From CAZBUK01 sp964495085 (GTDB lineage Bacteria > Bacteroidota > Ignavibacteria > T3Sed10-11), in assembly GCA_964495085.1 (NCBI GenBank), contig CAZBUK010000009.1:1-64000 (forward strand): a stretch of DNA of 64,000 bases, in the 5' to 3' direction. The position numbers were made by a program, and so were the translations under genes. A model generated the notes under the pieces. That model ran no database searches, was not told where the DNA came from, and saw nothing but the letters and a program-made list of their open reading frames with translations. Below are positions 8,670 to 17,639 of the stretch, piece after piece. Numbering within the stretch: the first letter of the stretch is position 1; each line of letters starts with the position of its first letter.

Positions 8670-9353
8670 TCAATAGACGCTTCGATCCGCGCTTCCGTTT
8701 CGCTTTACCTTTCGGTAAATATCGATCCGCCAAAGGAATGTATGTCCGGTGCGAACGAGCTCGAAATCGTTCGACTCGATCTGATTCCGCATCGCTTTCC
8801 AGTCATGCCAAAAGGGATGGAACTTTAGTCTCAGCAGTCGGGCGGCATGTATTCCAAGCATTGCCACCCAACGCACCAGCCGGATATCTCGCGGGTAGGA
8901 AACGGCGTAGAGATGTCCGGTGATTCGACAGGAATGATTCACAAGGTCATAGACGCTTTCATAACAACATACGACCTTGTCGAGCATGGCGACATCGCAC
9001 GTATCGAGCGACGATACGATTCCGACAAAATCTCCGGTGTAGTAGATAATTCTGCCCGCGAGCCCTTTCGATGCGGCGATACGGTGCGCCTCATCGATCA
9101 TTCCCGGAGAGATATCTATCGCGCGGGCGCTCCGGGCTGACAGTTCGAGCAGAGAGAGATGCAGGGCACCGATCCCGCATCCGATGTCGACGATTTCATA
9201 CCCCTCGCCTCCGAGCTCCGCAACAGCCCGGATGATATACCGCTGCGCGGCATCCGGTCCGCGTTTCCTGAACTTCCTTGCGTACCGCGGTGCGGATTTC
9301 GAAAAAACCTTCTCTGTGGCGTCGACGGAAGGCGTATTGCAACTACAGTTCAT
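8670..9353 (-). CDS. SAM-dependent class I methyltransferase
   Basis: A 227-residue Rossmann-fold methyltransferase. Motif I is EIVDIGCGIGALHLSLLEL (about residues 54-72), followed by the acidic ARAIDISPGMIDEAHRIA (motif II) and IIYYTGDFVGI. The motif IV-like region is DTCDVAMLDKVVCCY. The N-terminus has several cysteines (MNCSCNT). The start overlaps the end of cstA by 4 bases, indicating translational coupling with the transporter. The domain resembles the BchM/ubiquinone-type subgroup, but no photosynthesis or quinone genes are near and the substrate is unknown. Confidence 0.82.
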   Translation of the reverse strand: MNCSCNTPSVDATEKVFSKSAPRYARKFRKRGPDAAQRYIIRAVAELGGEGYEIVDIGCGIGALHLSLLELSARSARAIDISPGMIDEAHRIAASKGLAGRIIYYTGDFVGIVSSLDTCDVAMLDKVVCCYESVYDLVNHSCRITGHLYAVSYPRDIRLVRWVAMLGIHAARLLRLKFHPFWHDWKAMRNQIESNDFELVRTGHTFLWRIDIYRKVKRNGSADRSVY

Positions 9354-11038
9354 TTTTCAAGCCCGATCTTCCCGACATCCGCTGCGCGTTGTTTTCTGAA
9401 TACGGCCAGACTTCTTGCCGCCTGAACAGCCAGTGTAACCGCAACGATGAACAGGACGACCGCTATGCCCGTAATCAGATAATTCCCGACGCCATAATTC
9501 GTATAGCCGAGATTCACCAGCGCAGTGAGGGTGACGGCAAACATAAATAACATCGGATACAGAACGTACCAGTTCTCTTTTCCCCGCTTTGCAAGCCAGA
9601 CCGAAGCTGCAAGGAGTGCAAGTGCGGCGAGAAGCTGATTTGCGGACCCGAAGACGGGCCAGAGCGCCCCCGCACTCCCGCTGAACACGAGCGCCGTACC
9701 GAGTGTCACGGTTACAGCAGTTCCGATATATCGGTTCGCGGCAAGCTGCTTGAGCGCAGGCCGCTGGCTTCCCTCGAAAAATTCCTGGAAGAGATACCGC
9801 GACAACCGGCAGCAGGTATCGAGCGAAGTGAGGGCGAATGCGGATACAGCCAGCGCAGCGAAGGTCGTCCCGATCGCCGGACTGATATTCAACAACGGTA
9901 CCCCAGCGATAAACACACCGACACCGGTTGCGAACGCCGCAACATACTGTCCCGCTGAATAAAACTCCTGAAACTGACCCGTGGCGAGGCTTGCCACGGC
10001 TATGATGGCGACTCCCGCAAGAACGACTTCGATGAGCATTCCGCCGTACGCTACGAATTTTGCGTCTTTCTCGTTGTCAAGCTGTTTCGATGTCGTCCCC
10101 GAAGCAACAAGCGAATGGAATCCCGAAATCGCGCCGCATGCCACCGTAACGAACAGGATCGGAAATAGCCAAACGATCGCTCCTTCCGCACCCATCGCAA
10201 CTCTGAATCCGCGAAATGCCTCGAGATTGATGGTGGGATTCAGGAAAAATATTCCGATAAGTCCGCCGAGCATGACCGCGTAGAGAAGAAATGAATTCAG
10301 GTAATCGCGCGGTTGCAGCACCAGCCAGACCGGAACGACGGCGGAGATGAAGATATATCCGAGCAGCAGGATACGCCACCACATGATCGATGTCGCCGGG
10401 TCGGCGGAAAGGATGAGAGGGAATTCCTGCCCGAGCCAGATGCCGCCGAACAGTAGCGCAATCCCCGCAATCGACAGCGTGAGGAGCGAGTTTGTAAACC
10501 TCCGCAGTGCGAGTCCGAATACAACCGCCAACAGCAGAAAGATAACCGACGCAGTGGCGGCTTCCGGAACCTGCGTGAACGTCGAGGCAACTATATTCGT
10601 AAAGACTGCGATCACCAGGAGCATTGTCGCGAACCCGAATATCAGAAAATATCTCTTGCCGCTTTCCCCTATGTAGCTCCTGATGATCTCACCTATTGAT
10701 TTGCCGCTGTGTCTGAGGGAAGCGACGGTCGATGCGAAATCATGAACCGCACCGATGAAAATACCTCCGACCAGAATCCAGAGATAGACGGGAAGCCAGC
10801 CAAATGCCGCAGCGAGCACCGGTCCGACGATCGGTCCTGCACCCGCGATCGAGGCGAAGTGGTGCCCGAGAACGACAAATCGTTTCGTCGGCACATAGTC
10901 GATATTGTCCGAATTCGTGTGTGCGGGCGTTTTCCGCTCCGGGTCTATTCCCAGCTTTCGCGCAAGCAGGGCGCCGTACGTCATATATGCGATAACGACG
11001 AAGATTATTATCGACGCAATGAGCACAAGACCGGTCAT
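9350..11038 (-). CDS. cstA: Carbon starvation protein CstA family transporter
   Basis: A 562-residue polytopic membrane protein of the CstA family, whose members import peptides or pyruvate under carbon limitation. It shows the conserved N-terminal block YVPTKRFVVLGHHFASIAGAGPI, which includes the invariant GHHF, then GPVLAAAFGW and GAVHDF, and about 14-16 hydrophobic helices. Its length matches the shorter CstA form lacking an extended C-terminal domain. It is probably an inner-membrane symporter. The methyltransferase gene follows with a 4-base overlap. Confidence 0.93.
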   Translation of the reverse strand: MTGLVLIASIIIFVVIAYMTYGALLARKLGIDPERKTPAHTNSDNIDYVPTKRFVVLGHHFASIAGAGPIVGPVLAAAFGWLPVYLWILVGGIFIGAVHDFASTVASLRHSGKSIGEIIRSYIGESGKRYFLIFGFATMLLVIAVFTNIVASTFTQVPEAATASVIFLLLAVVFGLALRRFTNSLLTLSIAGIALLFGGIWLGQEFPLILSADPATSIMWWRILLLGYIFISAVVPVWLVLQPRDYLNSFLLYAVMLGGLIGIFFLNPTINLEAFRGFRVAMGAEGAIVWLFPILFVTVACGAISGFHSLVASGTTSKQLDNEKDAKFVAYGGMLIEVVLAGVAIIAVASLATGQFQEFYSAGQYVAAFATGVGVFIAGVPLLNISPAIGTTFAALAVSAFALTSLDTCCRLSRYLFQEFFEGSQRPALKQLAANRYIGTAVTVTLGTALVFSGSAGALWPVFGSANQLLAALALLAASVWLAKRGKENWYVLYPMLFMFAVTLTALVNLGYTNYGVGNYLITGIAVVLFIVAVTLAVQAARSLAVFRKQRAADVGKIGLEK

Positions 11039-11168
11039 GGATCAATTCCTCTCTGTGATGGTCTGGAAATGAACAACGGACGGACACCTTTTTCGGGATG
11101 ATTTTCCCCCGTTGATCAATTGAATCTCATATTTTCTTCATGAAATCCGGACCGGGTTGAATCCGGGA

Positions 11169-11513
11169 TCAGTAAAAAGCATTTTTCATGTGCTTCAGCC
11201 GGATCGCCGAACCCTCGTCGCGGATCGCGATCACGTCGAACCTGCAATCGTACCCGAACAGCTGGTAGTGTGAGATGAAAGCATCCGCAATCGATCTAAG
11301 TCGGGATCGTTTCCGTTCATCGACCGCTTCTTCGGGGATGCCGTGCGTCGTGCTCCTCCGCGTTTTCACTTCAACGAAAACGAGCGTACCGTTATCCCAC
11401 GCAATTATGTCTATTTCTCCATGCACGGTGCGGTAATTCCGCTTGAATATCTCGTAGCCGCTCCGCTCGAGAAAGAGACATGCCCGGTTTTCGCCCTGCT
11501 TACCGAGCTTCAT
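11169..11513 (-). CDS. UPF0102 (YraN) nuclease-fold protein
   Basis: A 114-residue member of the YraN family, which adopts a restriction-endonuclease-like (PD-(D/E)XK) fold. Visible signatures are LGKQGENRACLFLERSGYEI in part, NYRTVHGEIDIIAWD and VFVEVKTRRS, with the E...D...EVK catalytic-type residues retained. The start overlaps the end of rnhB by 4 bases. rnhB-yraN pairing is very common across bacteria, and a role in nucleic acid processing is usually assumed but unproven. It is the last gene of the nine-gene operon. Confidence 0.92.
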   Translation of the reverse strand: MKLGKQGENRACLFLERSGYEIFKRNYRTVHGEIDIIAWDNGTLVFVEVKTRRSTTHGIPEEAVDERKRSRLRSIADAFISHYQLFGYDCRFDVIAIRDEGSAIRLKHMKNAFY

Positions 11514-12196
11514 TCCGGAGACTGCCGCGGTGAGAGAACGATTTCTTCATCGATCTTTACCCTGAAAGTTTTGCGATGTACCGGCGACAAACCGTAACGG
11601 GCGATGGCCCGTCTGTGTTCGCTCGTCGGGTATCCCATATGTTTGTCGAAACCGTACATGGGGTAGTCGCGGTGCAGGTTCCGCATGATCGCATCGCGTT
11701 CACATTTCGCGACGATCGACGCTGCAGCTATGCTGTGACAGAGCAGATCACCTTTTACTAATGAAACCGTGCGATATCCGTCGCAGTCGAGAAACTTTCC
11801 GTCAATTAACAACAAATCGGGATGAAGGTCAAGCAGAGCGACAGCCCGCGCTATTGCCGCTTTCGTTGCCTGCAGTATATTGATCCGGTCAATCACCTCA
11901 GGTTGAACGACTCCGATACCGATGCCCGACGCCCGCCTGCGAATCTCGGCGGACAGCATCTCGCGATCACGCGGCGACAGCAGTTTTGAATCAGTGACGC
12001 CAGGTATGCATTCGTCTTTCGGAAAAATCACCGCCGCCGCAACAACGGGACCCGCAAGCGGTCCCCGTCCCGCTTCGTCGATTCCGGCTATCGACTGGAA
12101 ACCCTCGCGGTAAAAATAGCGTTCGATTTGCAATGACGCCGGCGGCCCCGTGCCGAGCGAATCGCTAAGCCGGGATTGTAAAATGGTATCAATCAA
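11510..12196 (-). CDS. rnhB: Ribonuclease HII
   Basis: RNase HII removes ribonucleotides misincorporated in DNA and RNA primers. The 228-residue protein has the N-terminal catalytic block IAGIDEAGRGPLAGPVVAAA (DEAGRG with the first Asp and Glu), VTDSKLLSPRDRE, the LLIDGKFLD strand with the third Asp and CHSIAAASIVAKCERDAIM near the fourth acidic residue, then the HMGYPTSEH segment. About 30 extra N-terminal residues precede the core. Its ATG overlaps the Omp85 gene stop by 4 bases and its stop overlaps the yraN start. Confidence 0.97.
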   Translation of the reverse strand: MIDTILQSRLSDSLGTGPPASLQIERYFYREGFQSIAGIDEAGRGPLAGPVVAAAVIFPKDECIPGVTDSKLLSPRDREMLSAEIRRRASGIGIGVVQPEVIDRINILQATKAAIARAVALLDLHPDLLLIDGKFLDCDGYRTVSLVKGDLLCHSIAAASIVAKCERDAIMRNLHRDYPMYGFDKHMGYPTSEHRRAIARYGLSPVHRKTFRVKIDEEIVLSPRQSPE

Positions 12197-13917
12197 AATT
12201 CGTTTATGACTCCTATATGTAGTTTTCCCGTCCCGAACGTATCTCCCCTCCCGAATCCGAATCCGACCGAAATCAAACCGATGCCGGTTTCGATCTGCAG
12301 ACCGGCGCCGTAGCCGTAGAGAAATTCATCCCGGTCCGCTCCCTGTTCGCCCGACAACGGGAGTGAATAGTAACCGGTATCCATAAAAGCGAACACGTAC
12401 GAGCGTCTGCCCGTCATATACCTGTATTCGAGATTCGACCAGGCCAGACGAGTACCGAGAAATTGTCCTTCGCGATATCCCCGCAGCGTTCTTGTACCGC
12501 CGACGCGGAAAAGATCACTCTCCTGGACGTCGTTCATGCGAACCTCGCGTCCGTGCAACCCGAGGTAGAAAATGTTCCTGAGTCCGACCGGGATGTACGA
12601 GTGCAGATCGATATAAAATTTTCTGACGGTTTCCCGAACCGCCGCTTCGCCCGATCCGCGGCGAACTTCGCCCGTCTGATAACCGGTCGAGTACAGGATA
12701 CCACCTCGCGGAACAACCGCATCGGTACGGGTATCGTATGAGATTTCGAATCCTCCGAAATGCGACCGCGAATCCCGCACGCGTGTCTGCGGAATGTCGT
12801 CGGCAGGGATGACGGTCTCGTATTCATAGGATACGCCGACCGTTATCGTGTTCAGCAGTTCAGTATCCGCCGTTAACCGGGTCTTCGTCTGCACGTACGT
12901 GCTATCCTGCTGCCGTTGTCTGAAGCCGAGGGATACGCTGAGCGGAAATCCTGCGAGATACGGCTCACGGTAACCGAAGGACAATTCCTGCGTCAGCCGC
13001 GATTCACGCTGCCAGCGCGCTTCGAAGCGCCGCATCGTACCGAATAGATTTCGCATAGTGACGTGAGCGAGTCCTGTGAAGAAACCGCCTCCCGCCGGTT
13101 CGGGCACATAACCGAGCATCCCGTCGAACGAATTGAACGGCGATTCTTCAAGCGTGATGAGCAGACGGCCTCCGTTCCGGTCGATAGACAGTTTCGGTTC
13201 GCCTATCGACCTGAACAGACCGGTTCGCATGAGCCGGGGCTTGATGCCTTCGACGGCTCGTTTCGAGTAGAGATCTCCCGGAAAAATACCCGCCTGTCTC
13301 ATGATGAGACGTTCGCGGGTTTCAACATTGCCTTCGATACGGATGGTATGGAGGGGTACGGGATCGAAATTCCTGAAGGAGAAAAACAAATCGACCTCAG
13401 GCCGCTCCGACGATTCGATGCGCATCGAATCGAGGCCGATCGTCGTGAACGGATATCCGGCATCCTCGAATCGCACCAGCAGTTCTGCGATCCAGGATTC
13501 GATCCTTCGCGTCGACACGTATTCGCCGGTCAACTCGCCATTCATCGAGTTCACCTCGCCGGATAACGGAATCGTATCGGGATATGCGGTTACCGAGCGG
13601 ATTACGCTTCGGCCTCCGGCCGAGATGCGAATGGTGTCGCCCCGGATCTCCGACGCGGCAGATGCCGCGAGATACCCCTCGTTCATGAAAAGTGAAATGA
13701 GATGCGAACTGAATCGGTCGGAATCTCCGTCGCCCGGAGGATATGGTTCCGCGACTGCGCGGAGATACGCCGCGAATTCGTCGGGAAGCTTTTCATCGGT
13801 AAGGATCGTATATCCGTTCATCCGGAGCGGGTGCTCCTGCTGCGCCGCAGCGGGAATGGAATCGAACAGGCGGCACAGAACGAACAGGAATATTGCGGTG
13901 CGGGAAATGTGAATCAT
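12193..13917 (-). CDS. Omp85/BamA-superfamily outer-membrane protein
   Basis: ATG 13917 was chosen because it begins a proper signal peptide (MIHISRTAIFLFVLCRLFDSIPAAAQQ in part, cleavage near AAA-QQ) with GAGGGG upstream. An upstream in-frame ATG at 13968 lacks both. The mature protein has POTRA-like domains: one is clear at about residues 205-265 (HTIRIEGNVETRERLIMRQAG, then FPGDLYSKRAVEG and RTGLFRSIGEP). A beta-barrel of about 300 residues follows, with the LRGYREGQF motif and a terminal Phe (GVINEF), the BAM-recognition signature. It may insert or secrete outer-membrane proteins, or resemble TamA. The single clear POTRA suggests it is not the main BamA. It sits between rimO and rnhB. Confidence 0.85.
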   Translation of the reverse strand: MIHISRTAIFLFVLCRLFDSIPAAAQQEHPLRMNGYTILTDEKLPDEFAAYLRAVAEPYPPGDGDSDRFSSHLISLFMNEGYLAASAASEIRGDTIRISAGGRSVIRSVTAYPDTIPLSGEVNSMNGELTGEYVSTRRIESWIAELLVRFEDAGYPFTTIGLDSMRIESSERPEVDLFFSFRNFDPVPLHTIRIEGNVETRERLIMRQAGIFPGDLYSKRAVEGIKPRLMRTGLFRSIGEPKLSIDRNGGRLLITLEESPFNSFDGMLGYVPEPAGGGFFTGLAHVTMRNLFGTMRRFEARWQRESRLTQELSFGYREPYLAGFPLSVSLGFRQRQQDSTYVQTKTRLTADTELLNTITVGVSYEYETVIPADDIPQTRVRDSRSHFGGFEISYDTRTDAVVPRGGILYSTGYQTGEVRRGSGEAAVRETVRKFYIDLHSYIPVGLRNIFYLGLHGREVRMNDVQESDLFRVGGTRTLRGYREGQFLGTRLAWSNLEYRYMTGRRSYVFAFMDTGYYSLPLSGEQGADRDEFLYGYGAGLQIETGIGLISVGFGFGRGDTFGTGKLHIGVINEF

Positions 13918-13975
13918 TTCGATATGACCCCTCGGATTTCCGTTTTCCGGCGGACGACGGCGGGACATTGTCCGT

Positions 13976-15304
13976 TTATCCGGACGTCGTCACCTCTCCG
14001 AATAAATCGTAATCCATCGCGTCGGTGATGCGGACTTTGTACCATTCGCCTTTTGCCAGGGCCGCCTCCGAATCCGGAATGATCACCTGGTTATCCACCT
14101 CCGGAGCATCCCAGACGGTTCTTCCGTAACAGGATCCGGCGTCGGTTTCGTCGATCACGACTTCCAGTTCCGTATCCACGAGAACGTCATTCCGGCGCAG
14201 CGAATGCCGCCGCTGAATGTCCATAATCATATTTCGCCGGCGCTCTTTTTCTACGGAGGGAACGGGATCGCCGAGCATATATGCTACGGTACCGTCCTCC
14301 CGGGAGTACGTAAACACACCGAGGCGTGCAAAATGCCCTTCGTCGATAAATTCCGCAAGCTCTTCGAACTCTTTTTCTCCCTCGGCCGGATATCCGACAA
14401 TCAGGGTGGTTCGCAAGGCCAGATCCGGTATTGAATCACGCAGTCGGTTGATCAGATCGACGGTCGCATCGCGCGACAGGCCGCGCCGCATCGATCGAAG
14501 AACCTGAGTGGAAATGTGCTGAATCGGGATATCGAGATAGGGGAGCAGCGACGGGATGTTGTTAAAGGCGTCAATGACGTCGACAGGAAACTTAGCCGGA
14601 TAAGCATACATAAGCCGGATCCAGTGCAATCCTTCTATACCGCCGAGCATATGCAGGAGATCAGACAGCCTTCTCCTGCCGTAGAGATCGAGCCCGTAGT
14701 AGGTCGTATCCTGTCCTATGACGATGAGTTCTCTGACGCCTCGCGAGACGAGTTTGCGGGCTTCCTTTTCTATCTGTTCGATCGGTTTGCTCCGGTGAAG
14801 TCCTCGCATAATCGGTATCGAACAGAACGAGCATGGATTATCGCACCCTTCGGATATTTTTAAATACGCGAAATGAGCGGGCGTCGTAAGATGCCGCTCG
14901 CCGAGGAGCTCCGATTTATAGTCGATACCGATCCGTTCGAGCACCGGAGCGATATTGTTACTTCCGAAGAACGCGTCGACCTCCGGTATGTCTTTCCGGA
15001 GCTCATTGCCGTACCGTTCCGATAGACATCCCATCACGAAAACTTTTCTTCCGTCGCGCTCCTGCTTCCAGCGTACCGCGGAGAGGATCGTGTTGACCGA
15101 CTCTTCCTTCGCCGCCTCGATGAATCCGCATGTATTGACAACAACGACGTTCGCGTCGGATTCGGAGGATGCGATTTCCACCGCTCCGCTCTTCAGCTGC
15201 GCCAACAGCTCTTCCGAGTCTACGAGGTTCTTACTACAACCAAGCGTTACCACATTGACTCTCGGGATCAGCTGCCGTTTCAAATGAGAATCCCTGACTC
15301 TCAT
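13976..15304 (-). CDS. rimO: Ribosomal protein S12 methylthiotransferase
   Basis: RimO is a radical-SAM enzyme that adds a methylthio group to the conserved Asp of ribosomal protein S12. The 442-residue protein shows the N-terminal UPF0004 domain (VTLGCSKNLVDSEELL, CGFIEAAKEESVN, VFMGCLSERYG), the radical-SAM motif SEGCDNPCSFCSIP, the RimO-type IRLMYAYP and YLDIPIQH segments, and a C-terminal TRAM domain at about 370-440. The signature LGCSKN-VDSE distinguishes RimO from MiaB. Its start overlaps cdsA's stop by 4 bases. Confidence 0.96.
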   Translation of the reverse strand: MRVRDSHLKRQLIPRVNVVTLGCSKNLVDSEELLAQLKSGAVEIASSESDANVVVVNTCGFIEAAKEESVNTILSAVRWKQERDGRKVFVMGCLSERYGNELRKDIPEVDAFFGSNNIAPVLERIGIDYKSELLGERHLTTPAHFAYLKISEGCDNPCSFCSIPIMRGLHRSKPIEQIEKEARKLVSRGVRELIVIGQDTTYYGLDLYGRRRLSDLLHMLGGIEGLHWIRLMYAYPAKFPVDVIDAFNNIPSLLPYLDIPIQHISTQVLRSMRRGLSRDATVDLINRLRDSIPDLALRTTLIVGYPAEGEKEFEELAEFIDEGHFARLGVFTYSREDGTVAYMLGDPVPSVEKERRRNMIMDIQRRHSLRRNDVLVDTELEVVIDETDAGSCYGRTVWDAPEVDNQVIIPDSEAALAKGEWYKVRITDAMDYDLFGEVTTSG

Positions 15305-16143
15305 AATCCCATGCCCGCAATTCCGTATACATATACTACCGGCGACACGAACAGTATGCTGTCGAACCTGTCGAAGAAACCTCCATGTCCCGGAAAGAAA
15401 GATGATGAATCCTTTACCTGTACATCCCGTTTGAACATTGATTCGGCAAGATCGCCGATCTGTCCTATGCTCCCCGCTATCGCACCGATCGCCGCCGCGT
15501 CTCCCAGCGGGATATGTGCCGCGAACAGATACTTGCAGAGAACCGCCGTCAGTATCGCAAAGACGAATCCGAACGCCGCTCCTTCTACCGTTTTATTCGG
15601 ACTGACCGCGGCGTACAGTTTTCGTTTCCCGAGCGCTTTTCCCCCGAGATATGCGGCGGTATCGCATACCCAAATGGTACACAACATGAGGATGATGACC
15701 TCTCCGCCGTTAAACAACTCCCGGAGGCCGATAAACGTTCCCATTCCAATTCCGATATACAGAACGCCGAGCATCGTAACTCCCAGATTGATGTACGGTG
15801 ATCCTTTCCGGTGCCAGAGCTCGAGCGATATAACGAGTATCACAAAGACGATGAGTGATACTATTAAAAATCTGTCGGGGCGGATCCCGGCTTCGTAGGT
15901 GGTGAACAGAGGCGCCAATGCATCGAATGAGAAGTATATGAAGAAAATCGTTATTCCCGCCATACCGGGCAGACGATGAGGAAACGCCCCTTTCTTTTCG
16001 GAGAGATGATAAAACTCATACAGGATGCCGATCCCGATAATTTGGACGAGGAGGAAGAGCCAAATCCCTCCGTATATCACCGCACCGAGTATGAGCGGGA
16101 TTCCCAACACCGCGACTGCAACCCGTTGTACAAAGTTATTCAT
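15301..16143 (-). CDS. cdsA: Phosphatidate cytidylyltransferase
   Basis: CdsA makes CDP-diacylglycerol from phosphatidic acid and CTP, the branch point of phospholipid synthesis. About eight transmembrane helices are visible, and the C-terminal CDS signature reads IGDLAESMFKRDVQVKDSS followed by FFPGHGGFFDRFDSILF, with conserved SPNKTVEGA upstream. ATG 16143 (MNNFVQRVAV) was preferred over 16194, giving 280 residues and an 8-base overlap with the upstream gene. Located in the inner membrane. Confidence 0.95.
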   Translation of the reverse strand: MNNFVQRVAVAVLGIPLILGAVIYGGIWLFLLVQIIGIGILYEFYHLSEKKGAFPHRLPGMAGITIFFIYFSFDALAPLFTTYEAGIRPDRFLIVSLIVFVILVISLELWHRKGSPYINLGVTMLGVLYIGIGMGTFIGLRELFNGGEVIILMLCTIWVCDTAAYLGGKALGKRKLYAAVSPNKTVEGAAFGFVFAILTAVLCKYLFAAHIPLGDAAAIGAIAGSIGQIGDLAESMFKRDVQVKDSSSFFPGHGGFFDRFDSILFVSPVVYVYGIAGMGL

Positions 16144-16675
16144 GTTCACCGGTATCCGTTCTGATCGAATCGATGATTTCCGTCGCCGCGGCAAGCTCGT
16201 TCTTGGGGACCATCACGTTGACGCGCGCCATCGATCCGACCGTCAGAAAATATGCGTGATCCTGCTGATTGAAGATCATGCATCCGATGCCGGCATTCTC
16301 AAGATTCGCCTTCACCATTTCCGCTTCATATTCCGTGGCCGAGGTGTAGGCAATAACCCAGTTCTCATAAACCTTCGCGTGTTTATCGTCTTCGCAGAAT
16401 GTCTTGTTCATCTTCACCTTCCGGCAGATCGAGCACACCGCCTTACCGCAGATTATGCAGACCGCGATCGCGGGGTTATCCGGGTGGTTCTCGCACTCCA
16501 GCCCGGGACCGGGGTGGACGCGGATAATGCCGCAGTATGGACAATACTCAGCGCTCTTCTGAATTCGCTCCGCGCAATTCGAGCAGTCTTCCATTTCCGC
16601 CAGTAAAATCCCGCATTCCGGACATACTTCTACGGATTCGATATATTCATAACCGCATGATGGGCATTCCGACAT
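16136..16675 (-). CDS. Zinc-ribbon protein with C-terminal DUF2007-type domain
   Basis: A 179-residue protein packed with CxxC knuckles: CPSCG and CPECG (residues 4-21), CSNC and CPYCG (33-48), then a B-box-like CENHPDN...CIICGKAVCSICRK...FCEDDKH region (about 58-98). The last 75 residues (VIAYTSATEYEAEMVKANLEN, AGIGCMIFNQQDHA, VNVMVPKNELAAA) match the DUF2007/putative signal-transducing domain. It may act as an adaptor or metal-dependent regulator. The function is unknown. It lies between the CPBP protease and cdsA in the large operon. Confidence 0.8.
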   Translation of the reverse strand: MSECPSCGYEYIESVEVCPECGILLAEMEDCSNCAERIQKSAEYCPYCGIIRVHPGPGLECENHPDNPAIAVCIICGKAVCSICRKVKMNKTFCEDDKHAKVYENWVIAYTSATEYEAEMVKANLENAGIGCMIFNQQDHAYFLTVGSMARVNVMVPKNELAAATEIIDSIRTDTGEHE

Positions 16676-16693
16676 TTTATCCTCCCGCTTCTT

Positions 16694-17638
16694 TCATGGT
16701 ATTTCCAACCGGACGAGTTCCGTCCTTGTCTGTCTGTACAATCGTATCCTGTCGAGCAGAAACCAGCATCCGACAGCAATCAGAAAACTCACGATCATCA
16801 CGATAAAGAGCGACGGAGTGAGCGCCGTTCCTTCCGGTATCACGAGATAATCTTCACGGCGGAGATAAACCGCTATCACCGCCGAGAAATTGTTGACGAA
16901 GTGTGCGAGCATCGCACTCAGGATACTACCCGTCTTGTACACGAGCAATCCGAATATGACGCCAAGTGCGATAAGCGGTATCATGCTGAACGGATTCAGA
17001 TGATACAGTCCGAAGATGACGCCGGCGACGACTCCGCCCCCCGCAAGCCCGAAGCTAAACTCGAAATTCCGTTGAATGAGTCCCCTGAAAAGTATTTCCT
17101 CAGAAACCGATGGAACGAGCGCGATCACAATGATCACGAAGAGGAGCTCGGGGATTGAATCCGCCGACACGAGGATGCGATAGGTGCGTTCGATCGCCTC
17201 CTTCATACTTTCTATGTACGGGCGGAGAACTTCCGGCAGCGGTATCGAATCCTGAATTATCAGATAACCTTGCAGGAACTGTTGTGCAGCGAGCACGCCC
17301 ACGATAATGACGAGCGTTTCGGCCAAACCGATCGGCTTGAAACGAACGAATCCCCGAATGCTCCCGCTCTGTAAGCGTATCAGAATGAGCGTCGGCACCA
17401 GCAGGAATAAGAGCTGTCCTGATAAAGTAACCCACCTGATCGCCGAGACATTATCCTCGGAAAAATCGATGCCGAAGAGGATAAAGGAAATTCCGCCGCC
17501 GACGATCTGGTAAAGGAAGAAAATGATGATCAGCGCGAACAGTGCATAAACAACGGGATGGAACGAAATCCTGTTGAAAACAGTCGAGGGTGCATAAGCA
17601 GCCCCGCCGGATTTCGTTTCTTCCGCCTGATTCTCCAT
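16694..17638 (-). CDS. CPBP-family intramembrane glutamic endopeptidase
   Basis: A 314-residue membrane protein with about eight helices and the CPBP (Abi/Rce1-like) motifs: VSEEILFRGLIQRNFE (motif 1, EExxxR), FGLYHLNP (motif 2, FxxxH) and AMLAHFVNNFSAV (motif 3, HxxxN/B). These residues form the active site of Rce1-type intramembrane proteases. The stop lies 18 bases from the zinc-ribbon gene, and the start is 1 base after the previous gene's stop. The substrate is unknown. Roles in protein sorting or bacteriocin self-immunity are described for relatives. Confidence 0.88.
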   Translation of the reverse strand: MENQAEETKSGGAAYAPSTVFNRISFHPVVYALFALIIIFFLYQIVGGGISFILFGIDFSEDNVSAIRWVTLSGQLLFLLVPTLILIRLQSGSIRGFVRFKPIGLAETLVIIVGVLAAQQFLQGYLIIQDSIPLPEVLRPYIESMKEAIERTYRILVSADSIPELLFVIIVIALVPSVSEEILFRGLIQRNFEFSFGLAGGGVVAGVIFGLYHLNPFSMIPLIALGVIFGLLVYKTGSILSAMLAHFVNNFSAVIAVYLRREDYLVIPEGTALTPSLFIVMIVSFLIAVGCWFLLDRIRLYRQTRTELVRLEIP

Positions 17639-17639
17639 A